From the NCBI GenBank assembly GCA_963681505.1, contig OY811986.1:420001-484000 (forward strand): a stretch of 64,000 nucleotides of DNA, written 5' to 3'. A program made the position numbers and the translations under genes. Below the pieces are notes generated by a model that worked only from the letters and a program-made list of their open reading frames with translations, had not been told where the DNA came from and did not search any database. Position 1 is the first letter of the stretch. The number at the start of each line of letters is the position of its first letter. Shown here piece after piece: positions 11,248 through 25,500 of the stretch. The DNA is from Eunapius fragilis (Eukaryota > Porifera > Demospongiae > Spongillida > Spongillidae).

Positions 11248-12286
11248 GCTAGGGAAGCATGCTGCTAATGATGATAAGGGCTAGGAATTGGGATGGTCTT
11301 GTATCTCACTGGCCAATTGAATCAGTGGGGTGGTGGTTATTTATTGGCTTGGGGGGGGGGGGGGGGGGCACTTGCATATTTGGCGCCTTCCCCCCCCCCC
11401 CCCCCCCCCCCCCTACCCCGGCGCAACGCCGCACAAGCCACGCGCGTACGCTCTATGAATAAATAATAACAGTACTACATGCGTGCGCATGCGCTAACTG
11501 AACAATGAACATTGCTTAGGTAGATAGGGTTATTATTTCAATAGTATTTTATTGCATTGGGGTGCGTACGCGCGTCTCACGGCCTTTGTTCCAACGTAAC
11601 AAGTGATTGCCGATTCAATTACCATGGTATGATTTACGTATCGGAAAGAAAATAAATTGCTACAAACTCTCAGTTTTTGGCGCCCCTTGTGCTCGGTGGC
11701 GCCCCTATTTTTAAGCCCGAGGGGAGGGGGGGGGGGGGGGGCAATTGCCCCCCTGGCCCCCCCCTGGCCACCACGCCACTGAATTGCATGGGCAAAGAGC
11801 CAGTGTAAATTCTCCCGACTAGCCTCTTTGCCTGCCATCGGCCAGGCCAGCGCTAGCAAAAATGGCTTCAGAGATCTACGGCCACCTCAAAATTACCTCT
11901 TGTGGTATCAGTAGCCAGTGCCATCTTAGGGAGAGAGAACTGTAGTTTAGATTTTAGATATCAGTGTATGGTTGATTACATGTATATATAAGTTGTGCTG
12001 ATATGCTGAGAATGCTGTGAAGAGCCAGTGAGTGCAGGCAAAACCCCCCTCCCCTCAAACTTAACTGGGCCTGTCTCCAAGCTGAGTCAGGGACACCAAC
12101 ACAAGTGCACTCTGCAAAGGGAATGGTGAACATCTGTGTCAGACTACTCCATTGAGCCAAAAATGAGGTGTGGAGGCATTGTCCTAGCAATGTGGACAAG
12201 TTTGCAGAAGCTGGAACGGAGACACAGCATGACAAGCGCAACTTGGGGATCTATGCTATAAAGATCATTAATGGTTGAAAATAGAG
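11248..12286. other. Intergenic DNA with poly-G/poly-C tracts
   Basis: No gene seen. It contains a run of G near 11350-11368, a run of C near 11391-11413, and a second G/C-rich palindromic patch near 11725-11765 (GGGCAATTGCCC core). Such tracts are prone to assembly and sequencing error. Confidence 0.6.
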
Positions 12287-12597
12287 TGATGGCTGCCTGG
12301 TGATGGCTGCCTGGTGAGTGCTGCCTGGTGATGGCTGCCTGGTGAGGGCTGCCTGGTGATGGCTGCCTGGTGAGGGCTGCCTGGTGAGGCTGCCTGGTGA
12401 TGGCTGCCTGGTGAGGGCTGCCTGGTGATGGCTGCCTGGTGATGGCTGCCTGGTGAGGGCTGCCTGGTGAGGGCTGCCTGGTGAGGGCTGCCTGGTGATG
12501 GCTGCCTGGTGAGGGCTGCCTGGTGAGGGCTGCCTGGTGAGGGCTGCCTGGTGATGGCTGCCTGGTGAGGCTGCCTGGTGAGGGCTGCCTGGTGTTT
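12287..12597. repeat. 15-bp minisatellite
   Basis: About 20 copies of a 15-bp unit (GCTGCCTGGTGAGGG / GCTGCCTGGTGATGG, with 14-bp variants). Because the unit is a multiple of three it keeps a minus-strand frame open (Gln-Pro-Ser-Pro-Gly-like repeats). No flanking exon supports translation. Confidence 0.93.
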
Positions 12598-13146
12598 ATT
12601 AGAGAAGAATTGTAGCATCTGCTCCCAGGATTTCTATGTTAGGTTGTTTTGATGTCTGCATAGTTGGAGGGAATGATGACAGGGAACCAAATAATTCACA
12701 TTTCTTGAGATTGATATAGCACCCCAATGAGGGATCTTGAACCTCTGTTGTTGACACTGATGAAGATTCACCTGCCATTGATCCATTGACCCTCGTCCAA
12801 ATACCAAACATTGTTCAGTAATCCAGCACATGCCTCATCAGTCTGGTGGTCACCATCCTTTGGAGAACTAGTGCAAACATAGAGGGGCCTAGTGGATCAT
12901 CACCTTGTGTACTCGCAGTTTGAGATGTAAGTGACTCTCATAGATCACTTTATACAGTTGGATCAGCTGTGGCTATTTAGATGTACTGTTGCAGAGAAAA
13001 ACCTTTAAAATAAATACGAATAAAAAATTAGCAGAACTGATATAACGTATTCAAAATATTGTCCGGTATAGGTCTTGGTGTTCTTGTGTTGTCCATGGTG
13101 TCGATCAATGATATACGGCTCACAGAGAACATATAGACGAAATAAT
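12598..13146. other. Spacer downstream of receptor copy 2
   Basis: Unique sequence with no recognised gene or repeat. It must contain the 3' untranslated region of the receptor ending at 13147. Confidence 0.5.
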
Positions 13147-13643
13147 TCACAATGCCGTAGAGGTTTGAGTGCTGCTCTCAGTGAATTGTGAATAGTCTTC
13201 GCTGCTGTACTGTTGAAGGTCAAGAAAACTCTGTAGACAGCAAAAGAAGAGGTATGAAGTTAACGTATATAGAGGACACATGACCCTCCCAAATGGCATA
13301 CCACTTTGGAGTGAGACAGCGTATCTAGCCGTTCATGCAGGGTGGAGAAGGTGAGGCGATCCATTGGAAGTTTCTCCCAACACAGTCTGATGATGTCATA
13401 CACTTCAGGAGCACAGTGCATTGGTTTGGGCATTCTCATTCCACCCAAGAGCTGGGGGTACAGATCTGATGGAAGGATCTCAGCATACGGTGTTCCCCCT
13501 GGAGGGATATGAAGTAATACCTCTGGTCCCCATCCTTATCCTTCACCACTTACCTAGTGTCACCAGTTCCCACATTGTCACACCAAAAGACCAACTATAA
13601 GAAAAAAATCATTTACACTTTTTGCATACATATGCACCTATAT

Positions 13644-13705
<62 letters not shown>

Positions 13706-16007
13706 ACACATCACTGTATGTGGTGGATGTTCCATCAAAGAGTGTCTCTGGTGCCATCCACTTCAGGAGGCTGTCTGTGTTAAGGTCATAGGCCCTCAGG
13801 TTGATCTTAACGTCCAGACTGGTTCCCACTAGAACATTGCGAGCACACAACGATCCATGTACCACCTGAGCAGTAAAAGTGGGTGTGGCTTTGAGAGGAG
13901 GTGGGACACACCCACTGTACCTTTCTCTCTGCAAGGAAGGCCATTCCTGAGGCAATCTTTGTGGCAATATTGATGAGGTCCCTGGAGGTGAGGTTGAGAG
14001 ATGGTAGCTGCTCCCTCTTACCAGGGAGGACAGTGTACATCCCATGGTGTCCCCTGGATGCCCTCAGGAACCCCAGCAGGTCACCATGGCACATGTACTC
14101 CACCACCATGTAGATAGGACCTGCATGGAGACATGTGAGGGGGGTGGTCTTAGGTTGTACACAAATATGGAGAACCAAAGAATGTGTAAATATTTGTAAA
14201 CAGCAAAGTTCAAAGGAGTCAACTTCTTAACATGGTACATCAGTTTATTAGCAATGAATGTAATCTCTTTCCTGTTAGGCCTGTGTATAGGCAGGTAGGT
14301 ACATTATCAATGTGACGTATGGTCACGTCTCCTAATAGGCAATTTATTCAAAGCATTGGGAATGTTTGTGATAGTTATATATGATTTTTGATACAGTTGT
14401 GGTATGTTAACAAGACAAGAGGCACAGGAGAAGGAACAAGCAGGAGGGGGAGGGAGAGAGGAGGGTTAGAGAAGGGAGGGAGGAGGGAGAGAGGAGGGAG
14501 GGAGGAAGGAGAGAGGGAAGCTAGAGACAATGAGGAGGGAGAGAGGGATAGGGTATGTTTGCTCACTTTCAACAGTACACACTCGCAGAAGGCCAATAAT
14601 GTTTGGATGTGACCCAACACTGGCCAGCAGCTCCATATCACCAATGAGGGCTCTCAGATCATCATCAGAGGCATGGTCCTTACAGCTCTTCACTGCCACG
14701 TCTATTGCCTTATCGCTCTTAATCCCATTGGCTGTTCCCTTGTATAGGACTGTAGTGAAGCCATCATACAGGATCTCTGACAGCTGGAGGAGGTCTCTTG
14801 GATACTCCCACTTGGGGTCAACATCATAGTCAACATTAATTCTGCTCTCAGGTGATATACCATCGTTAGAAATTATAACCATAGGGGGGACAGAGTATGT
14901 GTTGGGAGATAGCTGTGGCAAGATAGGACCAGGGAGAAGGATTAACAGCAGAACATAGGGGTAGATAGGGGATAGTGGGAAGGTCATTCATGCATATGTT
15001 ATGGTCATCTCTTAAACTCACATGTGTATCTCTTTCCAATGTCCAGCTTTGGCCTTGGGAGTTCTGTTTTTGTCTAAAATAATGGAATGATTGCATCAGC
15101 TATTAAATAAAACATGTTCAATTCTATTAAATGCCTACCTGTTGCGCCTTACCAGAGCCAGCAAAAATAATATCACCATGACAACCAAAATAACAACAAA
15201 TGTTGATGCACCAATTGCTGCACCTATGGTCACATAAGGTACCCCATCTGTAGGGAGGGCTGATGGTTGGGGATGGGGAGGAGGTTGGTGAGGTTAGTGA
15301 TGTATGTTAGGGAGGATGGATGGAATGGGGAGGAGGCGTGGGCACAGTGAGGTAAAAATGGACTTACATGTGATAGTGAAGTGTACAGTACTGCTTCTTG
15401 TACTCGTCAGAACAGTGGAGGAGGATTTCCCAATGGTAACAACGTATGCTTCATAGCTCCCCTCTTGTGACAGTTGTACTATAGCCCATGGTTCAGTGGT
15501 GCTAATCTGGGTCTTCACATTACTCCCCACTATGCTAAAGGTATGCAAGGAGGTACAGGGTAACCCTTCAAGAAGGGGGTGTGGCCTCAGAAGAGGGGTG
15601 CGGTCTAAGGCACTTACCCATAGTACAGACTGTATGAGATCATAAAAGGACCAGATGTGGGTGGAGTCCAGGATAGAGTGACCACACCCCCATCCACAGA
15701 GGGCGATATATTGGACACTGGATCAGGAGGGCCTGGGGAGGAGATGCTTTAGGTGTCTCTGTAGACATACGGTTGTGTGCTCACCAAAGACAGTGACATT
15801 AGCTGTGGATGTCCCATGAGAACTGGTGGCCATGCAGGTGTACTGCCCCATCTGTTCCCTTTGCAGAGATGTGATAACTAAGGTGGAGCCATTGACGGTG
15901 TTACTGGTGTAGACTGGTTTAGTGACATCATGCGGTACCACAACTCCCTGCATGGATATGAATACATAATATGAACTTATTTACCCAACCCCACCTCTTC
16001 CCCATCC

Positions 16008-16070
<63 letters not shown>

Positions 16071-17687
16071 TACTCACATCCTTGATCCATGTAACAGTTA
16101 GCCCAGAGTTAATGGTCTCCCCTACACACCCCACGTTCTGTATAGCATTGGGCTGCACAAAGCATGGAATGGAGACAGACTGAGAGTAGTCCAGGACTGC
16201 TGAGTTTGGAATGTTGTTGAATACTGGATCTTCAGGACCTGATGGTTGTATGTATGTGTGTATGATTGAAGTAAGCAATGCTTTGATTATAATGTTATAG
16301 CAACAAAGATAACATCAAGATGGCTGTATCCTAAGATGTTGCAATGTATGATAGTATGTATAATTTGTACTTGCAATGGTAACAGCTCAATCAATCAGTC
16401 ATGATAATTAAGGACTTTTTTTTGTTGTACATGGAATGCCTTTTAAATAGCCTAATTAGGCCCGACATACACGGAGCGACGATATTGCTGGCGATTTCCG
16501 GATTTCTTTACTTTTTCCCCGTAATTTATTAAATTACGAACAAAATGCCAGCGATATAGTTGGCGATATCGCTCCGTGTGTGTCGGGCCTAAGCCTTATA
16601 CTAACATTATGAGGGTGATGGGTAGGGAGTGGGGGGAGAAGGGAACCAGGAAGGTGCTGGTGGTAACCATTGAAGAAAATGGACTGCAATACATTCATAC
16701 CTGCTATTGAGATGTTAAGAGTCACATTTCTCGTACCATAGGAGTCCTTAGCAACCAAAACATACTGCCCAGATACCAGCATGTTGCTGTTAAGCAGAGA
16801 GATGTTAGATTGGAGCTGAGTGACTTGATCCTGGCACGTGAAGGAGTGCATCGGAACATATGGAGGGAGAGTGACCTGGACTGGTGTAGCTATCAGCGTT
16901 TGGCCATTTCGCTTGTAAAGCGCCCAGTCCACTCCGGGATTTCTATCGGTGATAACGCACAAATTTGTGGAGGTTTGGGTAGAGTCAATGCACAGCGTTT
17001 GACCGCTGCACAGCTGCAGCATAGGTTTGTCTAAGGTGTGTGGAATCATACAGTCGTGAACTAGGAGAATGCGCCACTGGTGGGTAAGTTAAAAATTTAC
17101 ATGGAGTTTACAACTATAACTAATAGTCGTATTACTTTATACATCAGTACATTATACTTACACAAAACGGTTATCGTCGCAGAGTTGCTATAGACATACG
17201 GATATCCACTGGCGACCACACCGCGGTACACACCAGCATGGCATTCCTTCAGCACGGGTATGTACAGGTCGCTGTTCACACCGTCTATCCAATACTGGCC
17301 CCTGGTAATAGAGGAGGCGGAGCATTGAAAAGCGCTCGGCTGTATTTGAGACAATCGAACACTCACGAGAAGCTGCCGTTGCTACTTATCGCGTGCCAGT
17401 CTTTGCTCTCCAGCCCGTAAACTTGCCAGTACGGATAAGCTCCGAAGCCTTGGTCTGGGTACACGAAATGAAGTCGGACGTTGGTCGTTCCAACGAACGC
17501 AGTGACGTTTTGAGGGTCAACCGTAAAATGATCTTCATATACCCCCATGCGCAAGGGAAGACGAAACGTATTGTGTTTAAGTGCGTGTACATGTGCTTTC
17601 AGAGTACAAACCTTGACCATACGCCTGCAGTACACCCAATCTACACAGGAAGTCGGCGGATAGCAAAACGCACAAAACTCGTTCCAT
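13147..17687 (-). CDS. Ig/FN3 receptor tyrosine pseudokinase, copy 2
   Basis: Tandem paralogue of the gene at 55-5450 with the same 16-exon plan and phases: 17612-17687 (signal peptide, MERVLCVLLSADFLC), 17367-17532, 17162-17301, 16701-17030, 16078-16238, 15785-15947, 15618-15732, 15368-15534, 15139-15247, 15022-15073, 14567-14912, 13921-14120, 13708-13865, 13554-13594, 13302 to about 13523, and 13147-13230. Three Ig-like regions, FN3, one membrane helix, then a kinase fold with VAVK and APE present but HGSLCARN in place of HRDLAARN and no DFG. Exon 13 keeps the usual YSDV before WSFG. The tail keeps YSSEDY. Exon 12 differs from copy 1 by a single residue in about 66, whereas the second halves of the first Ig exons differ strongly. 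Role inferred: catalytically inactive co-receptor or decoy. Confidence 0.82.
16009..16066. repeat. (TC)n microsatellite beside receptor exon 5 donor
   Basis: About 58 bp of CT repeat in copy 2; copy 1 has CA followed by CT repeats at the equivalent place (2890-2960). Both lie a few bases into the intron after the exon 5 splice donor. Confidence 0.9.
16459..16589. mobile_element. 131-bp MITE in receptor copy 2 intron 4
   Basis: Terminal inverted repeats GGCCCGACATACACGGAGCG (from 16459) and its near reverse complement ending at 16589, flanked by TA dinucleotides (16457-16458, 16590-16591). No coding capacity. The TA duplication suggests Tc1/mariner-type mobilisation, though a TTA/TAA reading (Harbinger) cannot be excluded. 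Absent from the same intron of copy 1. Confidence 0.75.
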
Positions 17688-18081
17688 GACTCCAGATCTG
17701 ATCTTCCAGTTTTCTTAGAGAAATCACACGCGCTCTGACTGAAGACCGACAGATACACTATTTACGAATTTGCAACTTCGCTTCGACGCACGCTGTTTTC
17801 TGCGTATTATATATACAAGCAGCTATCAAATTACATAATTGTCAATAAACATTAGCGCGCGAACAGACTAACTGTCACCTCACACACAATTAATGCAAAC
17901 ACACTCCGTGGCAATATTTCCGTGACTATAGTTTATATCTCTGTGAAAACTACGCCTGATGCGCACAATACAGTCAATTCAAATTCTATGACGATGAACT
18001 GTCAGTTGGTGGCCCGTCTTTTAGTTGCACGGCGGGCTGCTGGTGGCGGGAAACGTATGATGGTTCAATTTTTAAGAACGC
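17688..18081. other. Spacer between receptor copy 2 and DOCK 3' end
   Basis: About 390 bp with no exon. It must hold the promoter of receptor copy 2 and the 3' untranslated region of the DOCK gene, since both genes run on the minus strand. Confidence 0.5.
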
Positions 18082-19447
18082 CTAATAACGTACCCTGGCC
18101 CTCCGAGAAATGGGAAGAGGGGGCGTATCCTGCTTTTGCTCACTGGCGGTGGATATCTTTGATATGAGGTCCCTCACACTGCTCGTACTGGGGGAGTCTG
18201 TGAGCTCCCTTCGCTGCATAACAGGGGTCCCCCCGTCCTGATTGGTGGAAGGGGGCGTGGTGCACAGGCACGTTACCAACTAGATACGGCGTTGCTTGGA
18301 ATATTTTTATACCTGCTGTGACGGTGTTCCCAAGCTGTCAATCGATTCCTTTGAACCAAAGGAGCCAGACATTCGGTGACGGACTGAGGTGGACCGGGGA
18401 GGAGGAGGTGGGCGGCTCTCCCCCTCCAATGCACTTGAAGATGAACTCTGTCTCATCATGGACGCCGGGGAAGATGGCGGCAGAGACAGTGGCTCATCCT
18501 CCAGAACAACAGTTGCTAATGGCAACACACACCATGACATCATTGCAAACATGAGGAAGAGGAGGAGGAGGAGGGAGAGAGAGTGCAGTTACCTTGACGA
18601 TGAGGAGGTATGGAGGGTGGTGTGCCGGGAATGCCAGCGTTAGTCAACTTCTTTTTGGCGGGCACCTTTGGAGGCTCCTGAAGATCACACGATACAGATG
18701 GAGACATAGATGTGCTGAATACAGTTGAAGCCCTGATACGCTGATCATCTGATTGGCTGAGGAGGGGGGGGGGGGGGGGGGGAATAGAAAGATTATTTGT
18801 AAAGGAGTACATGCCAGTGGTTACTATGGTTACTTGCCTGTCTTCCATCACTGAAGATGGTCGAGGACTGGTAAAGGTGGCTGTTCTTTCCGCTTAAATA
18901 GAGTAGTGTGAACCACACAGTAAAAGTAACACACACATACATGCACGCACGCACGCACACACACGCACACACAACACACATATGCACGCACGCACACACA
19001 CACACGCACACACACACAACACACATGCACGCACGCACGCACACAACACACACATGCACACACACAACACACACAACACACACACATGCACAAAACACAC
19101 ACATGCATGCACACACACACATGCACACACGCACAACACACATGCACGCACACATGCACACACACACATACACACACAACACACACACACATACACACAT
19201 ACATGTAGCTGACTGCCCAGATGTTTTTCGCCTGGATGAAGACAGACGTCTCTTCTCTGGACTAGCTGGGGGTTCAGAGGGGGAGGCTGCGGTGGGGTCA
19301 TAGTCATGGCTGCCTATGGAGTTCTGGTTGCCATAGTTGGACAGATAGTCCTCCAGCAGTCCCTCCATGCGGTTGTGCAGAGCTCTCATGCTGTCAGGAC
19401 ACACACGGCTATGAAGCTGCACACCCTCTTCAAGGACCTTACCCTGT
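18082..19447 (-). other. DOCK C-terminal Pro/Ser-rich tail exons
   Basis: The tail reads SPEKRRLSSSRRKTS (about 19210-19447), a short exon near 18600-18720, then LEGESRPPPPPRSTSVRHR (about 18310-18520) and a last exon 18082-18237 with SSVRDLISKISTASEQ and PPLPISRRARVRY. PPPPPRS and PPLPISRR are candidate SH3-binding sites, as expected for Crk-type adaptors in DOCK1. Confidence 0.85.
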
Positions 19448-21571
19448 TGGGGAGGGGAACCAGAACTGTAAGGTCACTCCCTCTCCTCTCTTCCACCTCC
19501 TCCCCTCTCCTCTCTTCCACCTTCTCCCCTCTCCTCTCCTCCTCCCCTCTCCTCCACCCCTCTCCTCCCACCTCCTCCCATATCTATCTTCAATTACAAC
19601 ATGGCCTGTCTTTACTTGAGATAATTTAGTAATATTCTCCTGACTTTAAATGTAAATGCCACACCCTCAAATAGCAATAAATCATAATGGAATATCCACC
19701 GCCCCTCGTCCCCACTCACCTGTCATCTCCATCTCTACAACTAGTTAGGGTGCTTAGCACAACCATTCCCCAATTGTGTTGCTGAGCAACTGTTGTTAGG
19801 ACAACACATGATGTCAGCATGTTAGAGGGAAAGTGGATGAGTTCGGAGGAGGGGCAGGGAGGGCAGGTGATGGGGAGGAGGGAGGGCAGGTGATGGGAAG
19901 GAGGGAGGGCAGGTGATGGGGAGGAGGGAGGGCAGGTGATGGGAGGAGGGAGGGCAGATGATGGGGAGGAGGGAGGGCAGGTGATGGGCAGGAGGAGGTG
20001 TGTATTGGCCTGCACAATGCAGCATGGCATGAGGCCTTAACATGCGATATGACGAGGCCTTATTATGGGCAGTAGTGCCTTTAGCTGTATGTATAGTTTA
20101 GTGTCATAACAGAGAGGTATGCATTAAATTTAGTTGGTATGAGGTCACTGTAAGTTGTAAGCTGTTGTTGGCCCACATGGAAAGAAAAGGGAAAAAGACA
20201 ATTTCCCCACCACCATGCACATATCATCAACACCACCCACACATCACCACCACCAACACAACACCATCATCACCATGCACACATCACCACCACACACTCA
20301 CCAGATCCTCCATGCACTGTTTGAGACCTGGCAGCTGCTGTCTGCAGTCTGGGTACTCGGCAAGGAACTCCTCGGTGAAGAAATTCTGCCAAATAGTTTG
20401 AAAATATTACCACACCATGTCAACATATGCACCAACGTACCACATTGCATATTCAATACCTAAGCTCTCTTCAATGCTTATGCTACCCTCAGACCTATGC
20501 TACCCTCAGACCTATGCTACCCTCAGACCTATGCTACCCTCAGACCTATGCTTCCCTCAGACCTATGCTCCCCTCAGACCTATGCTACCCTCAGACCTAT
20601 GCTCCCCTCAGACCTATGCTCCCCTCAGACCTATGCTACCCTCAGACCTATGCTCCCCTCAGACCTATGCTACCCTCAGACCTATGCTCCCCTCAGACCT
20701 ATGCTCCCCTCAGACCTATGCTCCCCTCAGACCTATGCTACCCTCAGACCTACGCTCCCCTCAGACTTATGCTACCCTCAGACCTATGCTACCCTCAGAC
20801 CTATGCTCCCCTCAGACCTATGCTACCCTCAGACCTATGCTCCCCTCAGACCTATGCTCCCCTCAGACCTATGCTCCCCTCAGACCTATGCTACCCTCAG
20901 ACCTACGCTCCCCTCAGACTTATGCTACCCTCAGACCTATGCTACCCTCAGACCTATGCTACCCTCAGACCTATGCTACCCTCAGACCTATGCTCCCCTC
21001 AGACCTATGCTCCCCTCAGACCTATGCTCTCCTCAGACCTATGCTACCCTCAGACCTACGCTCCCCTCAGACCTATGCTACCCTCAGACCTATGCTACCC
21101 TCAGACCTATGCTCCCCTCAGACCTATGCTACCCTCAGACCTATGCTACCCTCAGACCTATGCTACCCTCAGGCCTATGACCTAGTATCAGACCTATGCT
21201 CCCCTCAGACCTATGCTACCCTCAGACCTATGCTACCCTCAGACCTATGCTACCCTCAGGCCTATGACCTAGTAGCTATGTAATTTTAACCCTTTTAATA
21301 CCTCAAACTTGCTCACACCGCCATTGACGGCAGCATCCAGTGTTCCGTTGAGCTTCATGGTCAGGGGACTAGTGCTTTGATTAGGGTCCACCTTCACCCT
21401 GTTGATAAGCACTCGGAGTTGGATGATGTTATCTGTGACCAGGTCAGTACCATTCTGCACGGGGTTCAGAATGTGCTGTGGAATAATTGGACCATTAAAA
21501 ACAGAATGCAAACATGTTGTGTGAGTTATCTGAGTTATGTAAGTGGGGATGTGTGCGCGTATGCATGTGTG

Positions 21572-21614
<43 letters not shown>

Positions 21615-22002
21615 GTAGGTAAGTACGTATGTACGTATGTATGTATACGTATGTACGTATGTATGTATGTATGTATGTATGTATGTATGTATGTATGTAT
21701 GTATGTATGTATGTATGTATGTATGTATAAACATGTTGTGTGAGTTATCTGAGTTATGTAAGTGGGGATGTGTGCGCGTATGCATGCATGCATGTGCGTG
21801 TGTGTGTGTGTGTGTGTAAGTAGGTAAGTACATATGTACGTATGTCTGTATGTATGTATATATGTATGTATATATATTATTTTTGTGTGTATGTGTGTGT
21901 TTACATATGTATGCATCTGTTATGTCTGTATGTATGTATATATATAAATATATGCATATTTTTGTGTGTATGTGTATGTCTGTATGTATGCATGTATGTG
22001 TG

Positions 22003-22036
<34 letters not shown>

Positions 22037-22308
22037 TGTATGTATGTATGTATGCATGTATGTGTGTATATATGTATGTATGTATGTATGCATGTATGTA
22101 TGTATGTATATATGTATGTATGTATGCATGCATGTATGTATGTATGTATGTATGTATGCATGTACGTACGTACGTATGTATGTATGTATGTATGTATGTA
22201 TGTATGTATGTATGTATGTATGTATGTATGTGTGTGTATGTATGTATGTATGTGTGTGTGTATGTATGTATGTATGTATGTATGTATGTATGTATGCATG
22301 TATGTGTG

Positions 22309-22342
<34 letters not shown>

Positions 22343-22418
22343 TGTATGTATGTATGTATGTATGTATGTATGTATGTATGTATGCATGTACGTACGTACG
22401 TACGTACGTACGTAGGTA

Positions 22419-22501
<83 letters not shown>

Positions 22502-25500
22502 ATGTATGTATGTATGTATGTATGTATGTATGTATGTATGTATGTATGTATGTATGTATGTATGTATGTATGTATGTATGTATGTATGTATGTATGTATG
22601 TATGTATGTATGTATGTATGTATGTATGTATGTATGTATGTATGTATGTATTGTATGTATGTATGTGTGTATGCATGCTTACAACATCGGTGTCTTTCAC
22701 TTCAAACCAACGCAGGATGCCCGGAAAGCGATGTTCAGTTGTGTACTCAGTACACTCTACATGTAAAGTCTGACAAGGGAGGAAGGAAAAGGTTAAAGGA
22801 AGGAGGGAGAGGGTTAAAGGAAAGTGAGAGAAAGGAGAGGGTTAAAGGAAAGTGAGAGAAGGGAGAGGGTTAAAGGAAAGTGAGAGAAGGAAGAGGGTTA
22901 AAGGAAAGTGAGAGAAGGAAGAGGGTTAAAGGAAAGTGAGAGAAGGGAGAGGGTTAAAGGAAAGTGAGAAGGAAAGGAAAGTGAGAGAAGGAAGAGGGTT
23001 AAAGGAAAGTGAGAGAAGGGAGAGGGTTAAAGGAAAGTGAGAAGGAAAGGAAAGTGAGAGAAGGAAGAGGGTTAAAGGAAAGTGAGAGAAGGAAGAGGGT
23101 TAAAGGAAAGTGAGAGAAGGAAGAGGGTTAAAGGAAAGTGAGAGAAGGAAGAGGGTTAAAGGAAAGTGAGAGAAGGAAGAGGGTTAAAGGAAAGTGAGAG
23201 AAGGAAGAGGGTTAAAGGAAAGTGAGAGAAGGAAGAGGGTTAAAGGAAAGTGAGAGAAGGAAGAGGGTTAAAGGAAAGTGAGAGAAGGAAGAGGGTTAAA
23301 GGAAAGTGAGAGAAGGAAGAGGGTTAAAGGAAAGTGAGAGAAGGAAGAGGGTTAAAGGAAAGTGAGAGAAGGAAGAGGGTTAAAGGAAAGTGAGAGAAGG
23401 AAGAGGGTTAAAGGAAAGTGAGAGAAGGAAGAGGGTTAAAGGAAAGTGAGAAAAGGGAGAGGGTTAAAAGAAAGTGAGAGAAGTGAGAGGGTTAAAGGAA
23501 GAAGAGGTAGCAAAATCTATAGGCAGGTGCCCAGTCCATACCTTGTACTCATTCTCCTTATCTTTCTTTCCTTTGTGGAAAGGTCGCTTTAGAAGGAATC
23601 TTTTCACCAGGTTTGTATGGTAGAACCTAACCGGGGGGGGGGGGCAGTCAACTGTTAACATAAGCATGTGCAGACATGCACTAACACAGAGATGTACCAG
23701 AGATGTACCATTAAGGTGTAACCAAAGATGTACCAAAGATGTACCAAAGGTGTACCAAAGATGTACCAAAGGTGTACCAAAGGTGTACCAAAGGTGTACC
23801 AAAGATGTACCAAAGGTGTACCACAGAGATGTACCAGAGATGTACCATTAAGGTGTAACCAAAGATGTACCAAAGATGTACTAAAATCTAGTTGCTTGCC
23901 TTGTAATCTGCTCAGCAACACGCTTGCCGTCAAACTTGCTCATAGTTTCCTTCTCAGGAATGGGGTCTACAGAACACGACTGTATGTCTAATGGGGGAGG
24001 AGAGGAGGAGGGGGAGGAGGGGAGGGGGGGGAGGAGGGGAGGGGAAGAGGAGTTCAAGCAGCTACCAATGACCACATCCACTTACATTGCTCAGTGGACT
24101 CAAGGATATCCAGACCAGGGGTCTCAAGGGTCTTCATCAACTGTGGTAATGGTGGTGGTGGTAATGGTAGTTATGTAATGGTATGTAATGGTATGTAATG
24201 GTATGTAATGGTAGGTAATGGGGAAGTGCTACAGTAAACAGTTTTAGGGTGTGGCAAGGGTGGGGGTGTGGCAAGGGTGTGGGTGTGGCATGGGTGGGGT
24301 GTGGATGGGTGAGGGTGGGGTGTGGCAAGGGTGGGGTGTGGCATGGGTGGGGTGTGGCAAGGGTGGGGGTGTGGTATGGTGGGGTGTGGCATGGATAAGG
24401 GTGAGGGTGGAGACTGGAAACCAGGAGGTTGGAGTAAACAGATCCCTTGACAACAGGGATGGATCTCACCAGGGCCCAGCCACATTTGTCCACATGCCTT
24501 GGTTACAGCCAACAATGTGGCAATGGCCCACATATTTGCATAGATATGGGGTAGATGAAAGGCCCAGTACATCTTGGGAATGACAGCAGGATGTAAACAG
24601 GTAAGGTATATCTCTCCAAACAAGGCACAGGGCTTGTGGTAATTAACTGGAGTTCCAGAATACTACTTAGATGAATCTATCAATGGTCTTCACACCTGTA
24701 CACTCCTGGCAACCCAGGGAGGGTGTATGTTAGTACCCCCAGGGAGGGTGTATGTTAGTACCCAGGGAGGGTGTATGTTAGTACCCAGGGAGGGTGTATG
24801 TCAGTACCCAGGGAGGGTGTATGTCAGTACCCAGGGAGGGTGTATGTTAGTACCCAGGGAGGGTGTATGTTAGTACCCAGGGAGGGTGTATGTTAGTACC
24901 CCCAGGGAGGGTGTATGTTAGTACCCCCAGGGAGGGTGTATGTTAGTACCCAGGGAGGGTGTATGTTAGTACCCAGGGAGGGTGTATGTTAGTACCCAGG
25001 GAGGGTGTATGTTAGTACCCAGGGAGGGTGTACGTTAGTACCCAGGGAGGGTGTATGTTAGTACCCAGGGAGGGTGTACGTTAGTACCCAGGGAGGGTGT
25101 ATGTTAGTACCCAGGGAGGGTGTATGTTAGTACCCAGGGAGAGTGTATGTTAGTACCCAGGGAGGGTGTATGTTAGTACCCAGGGAGGGTGTATGTTAGT
25201 ACCCCCAGGGAGGGTGTATGTTAGTACCCAGGGAGGGTGTATGTTAGTACCCAGGGAGGGTGTATGTTAGTACCCAGGGAGGGTGTATGTTAGTACCCAG
25301 GGAGGGTGTACGTTAGTACCCAGGGAGGGTGTATGTTAGTACCCAGGGAGGGTGTACGTTAGTACCCAGGGAGGGTGTATGTTAGTACCCAGGGAGGGTG
25401 TATGTTAGTACCCAGGGAGAGTGTATGTTAGTACCCAGGGAGGGTGTATGTTAGTACCCAGGGAGGGTGTATGTTAGTACCCAGGGAGGGTGTATGTTAG

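Noticed and set aside
20417..21283. Frames with a 17-residue repeat
   Set aside because: Produced in all three frames by a 17-bp unit; intronic.
21495..22855. Thr/His and Tyr/Val/Cys-rich frames on both strands
   Set aside because: Translation of GTAT/GT simple repeats.
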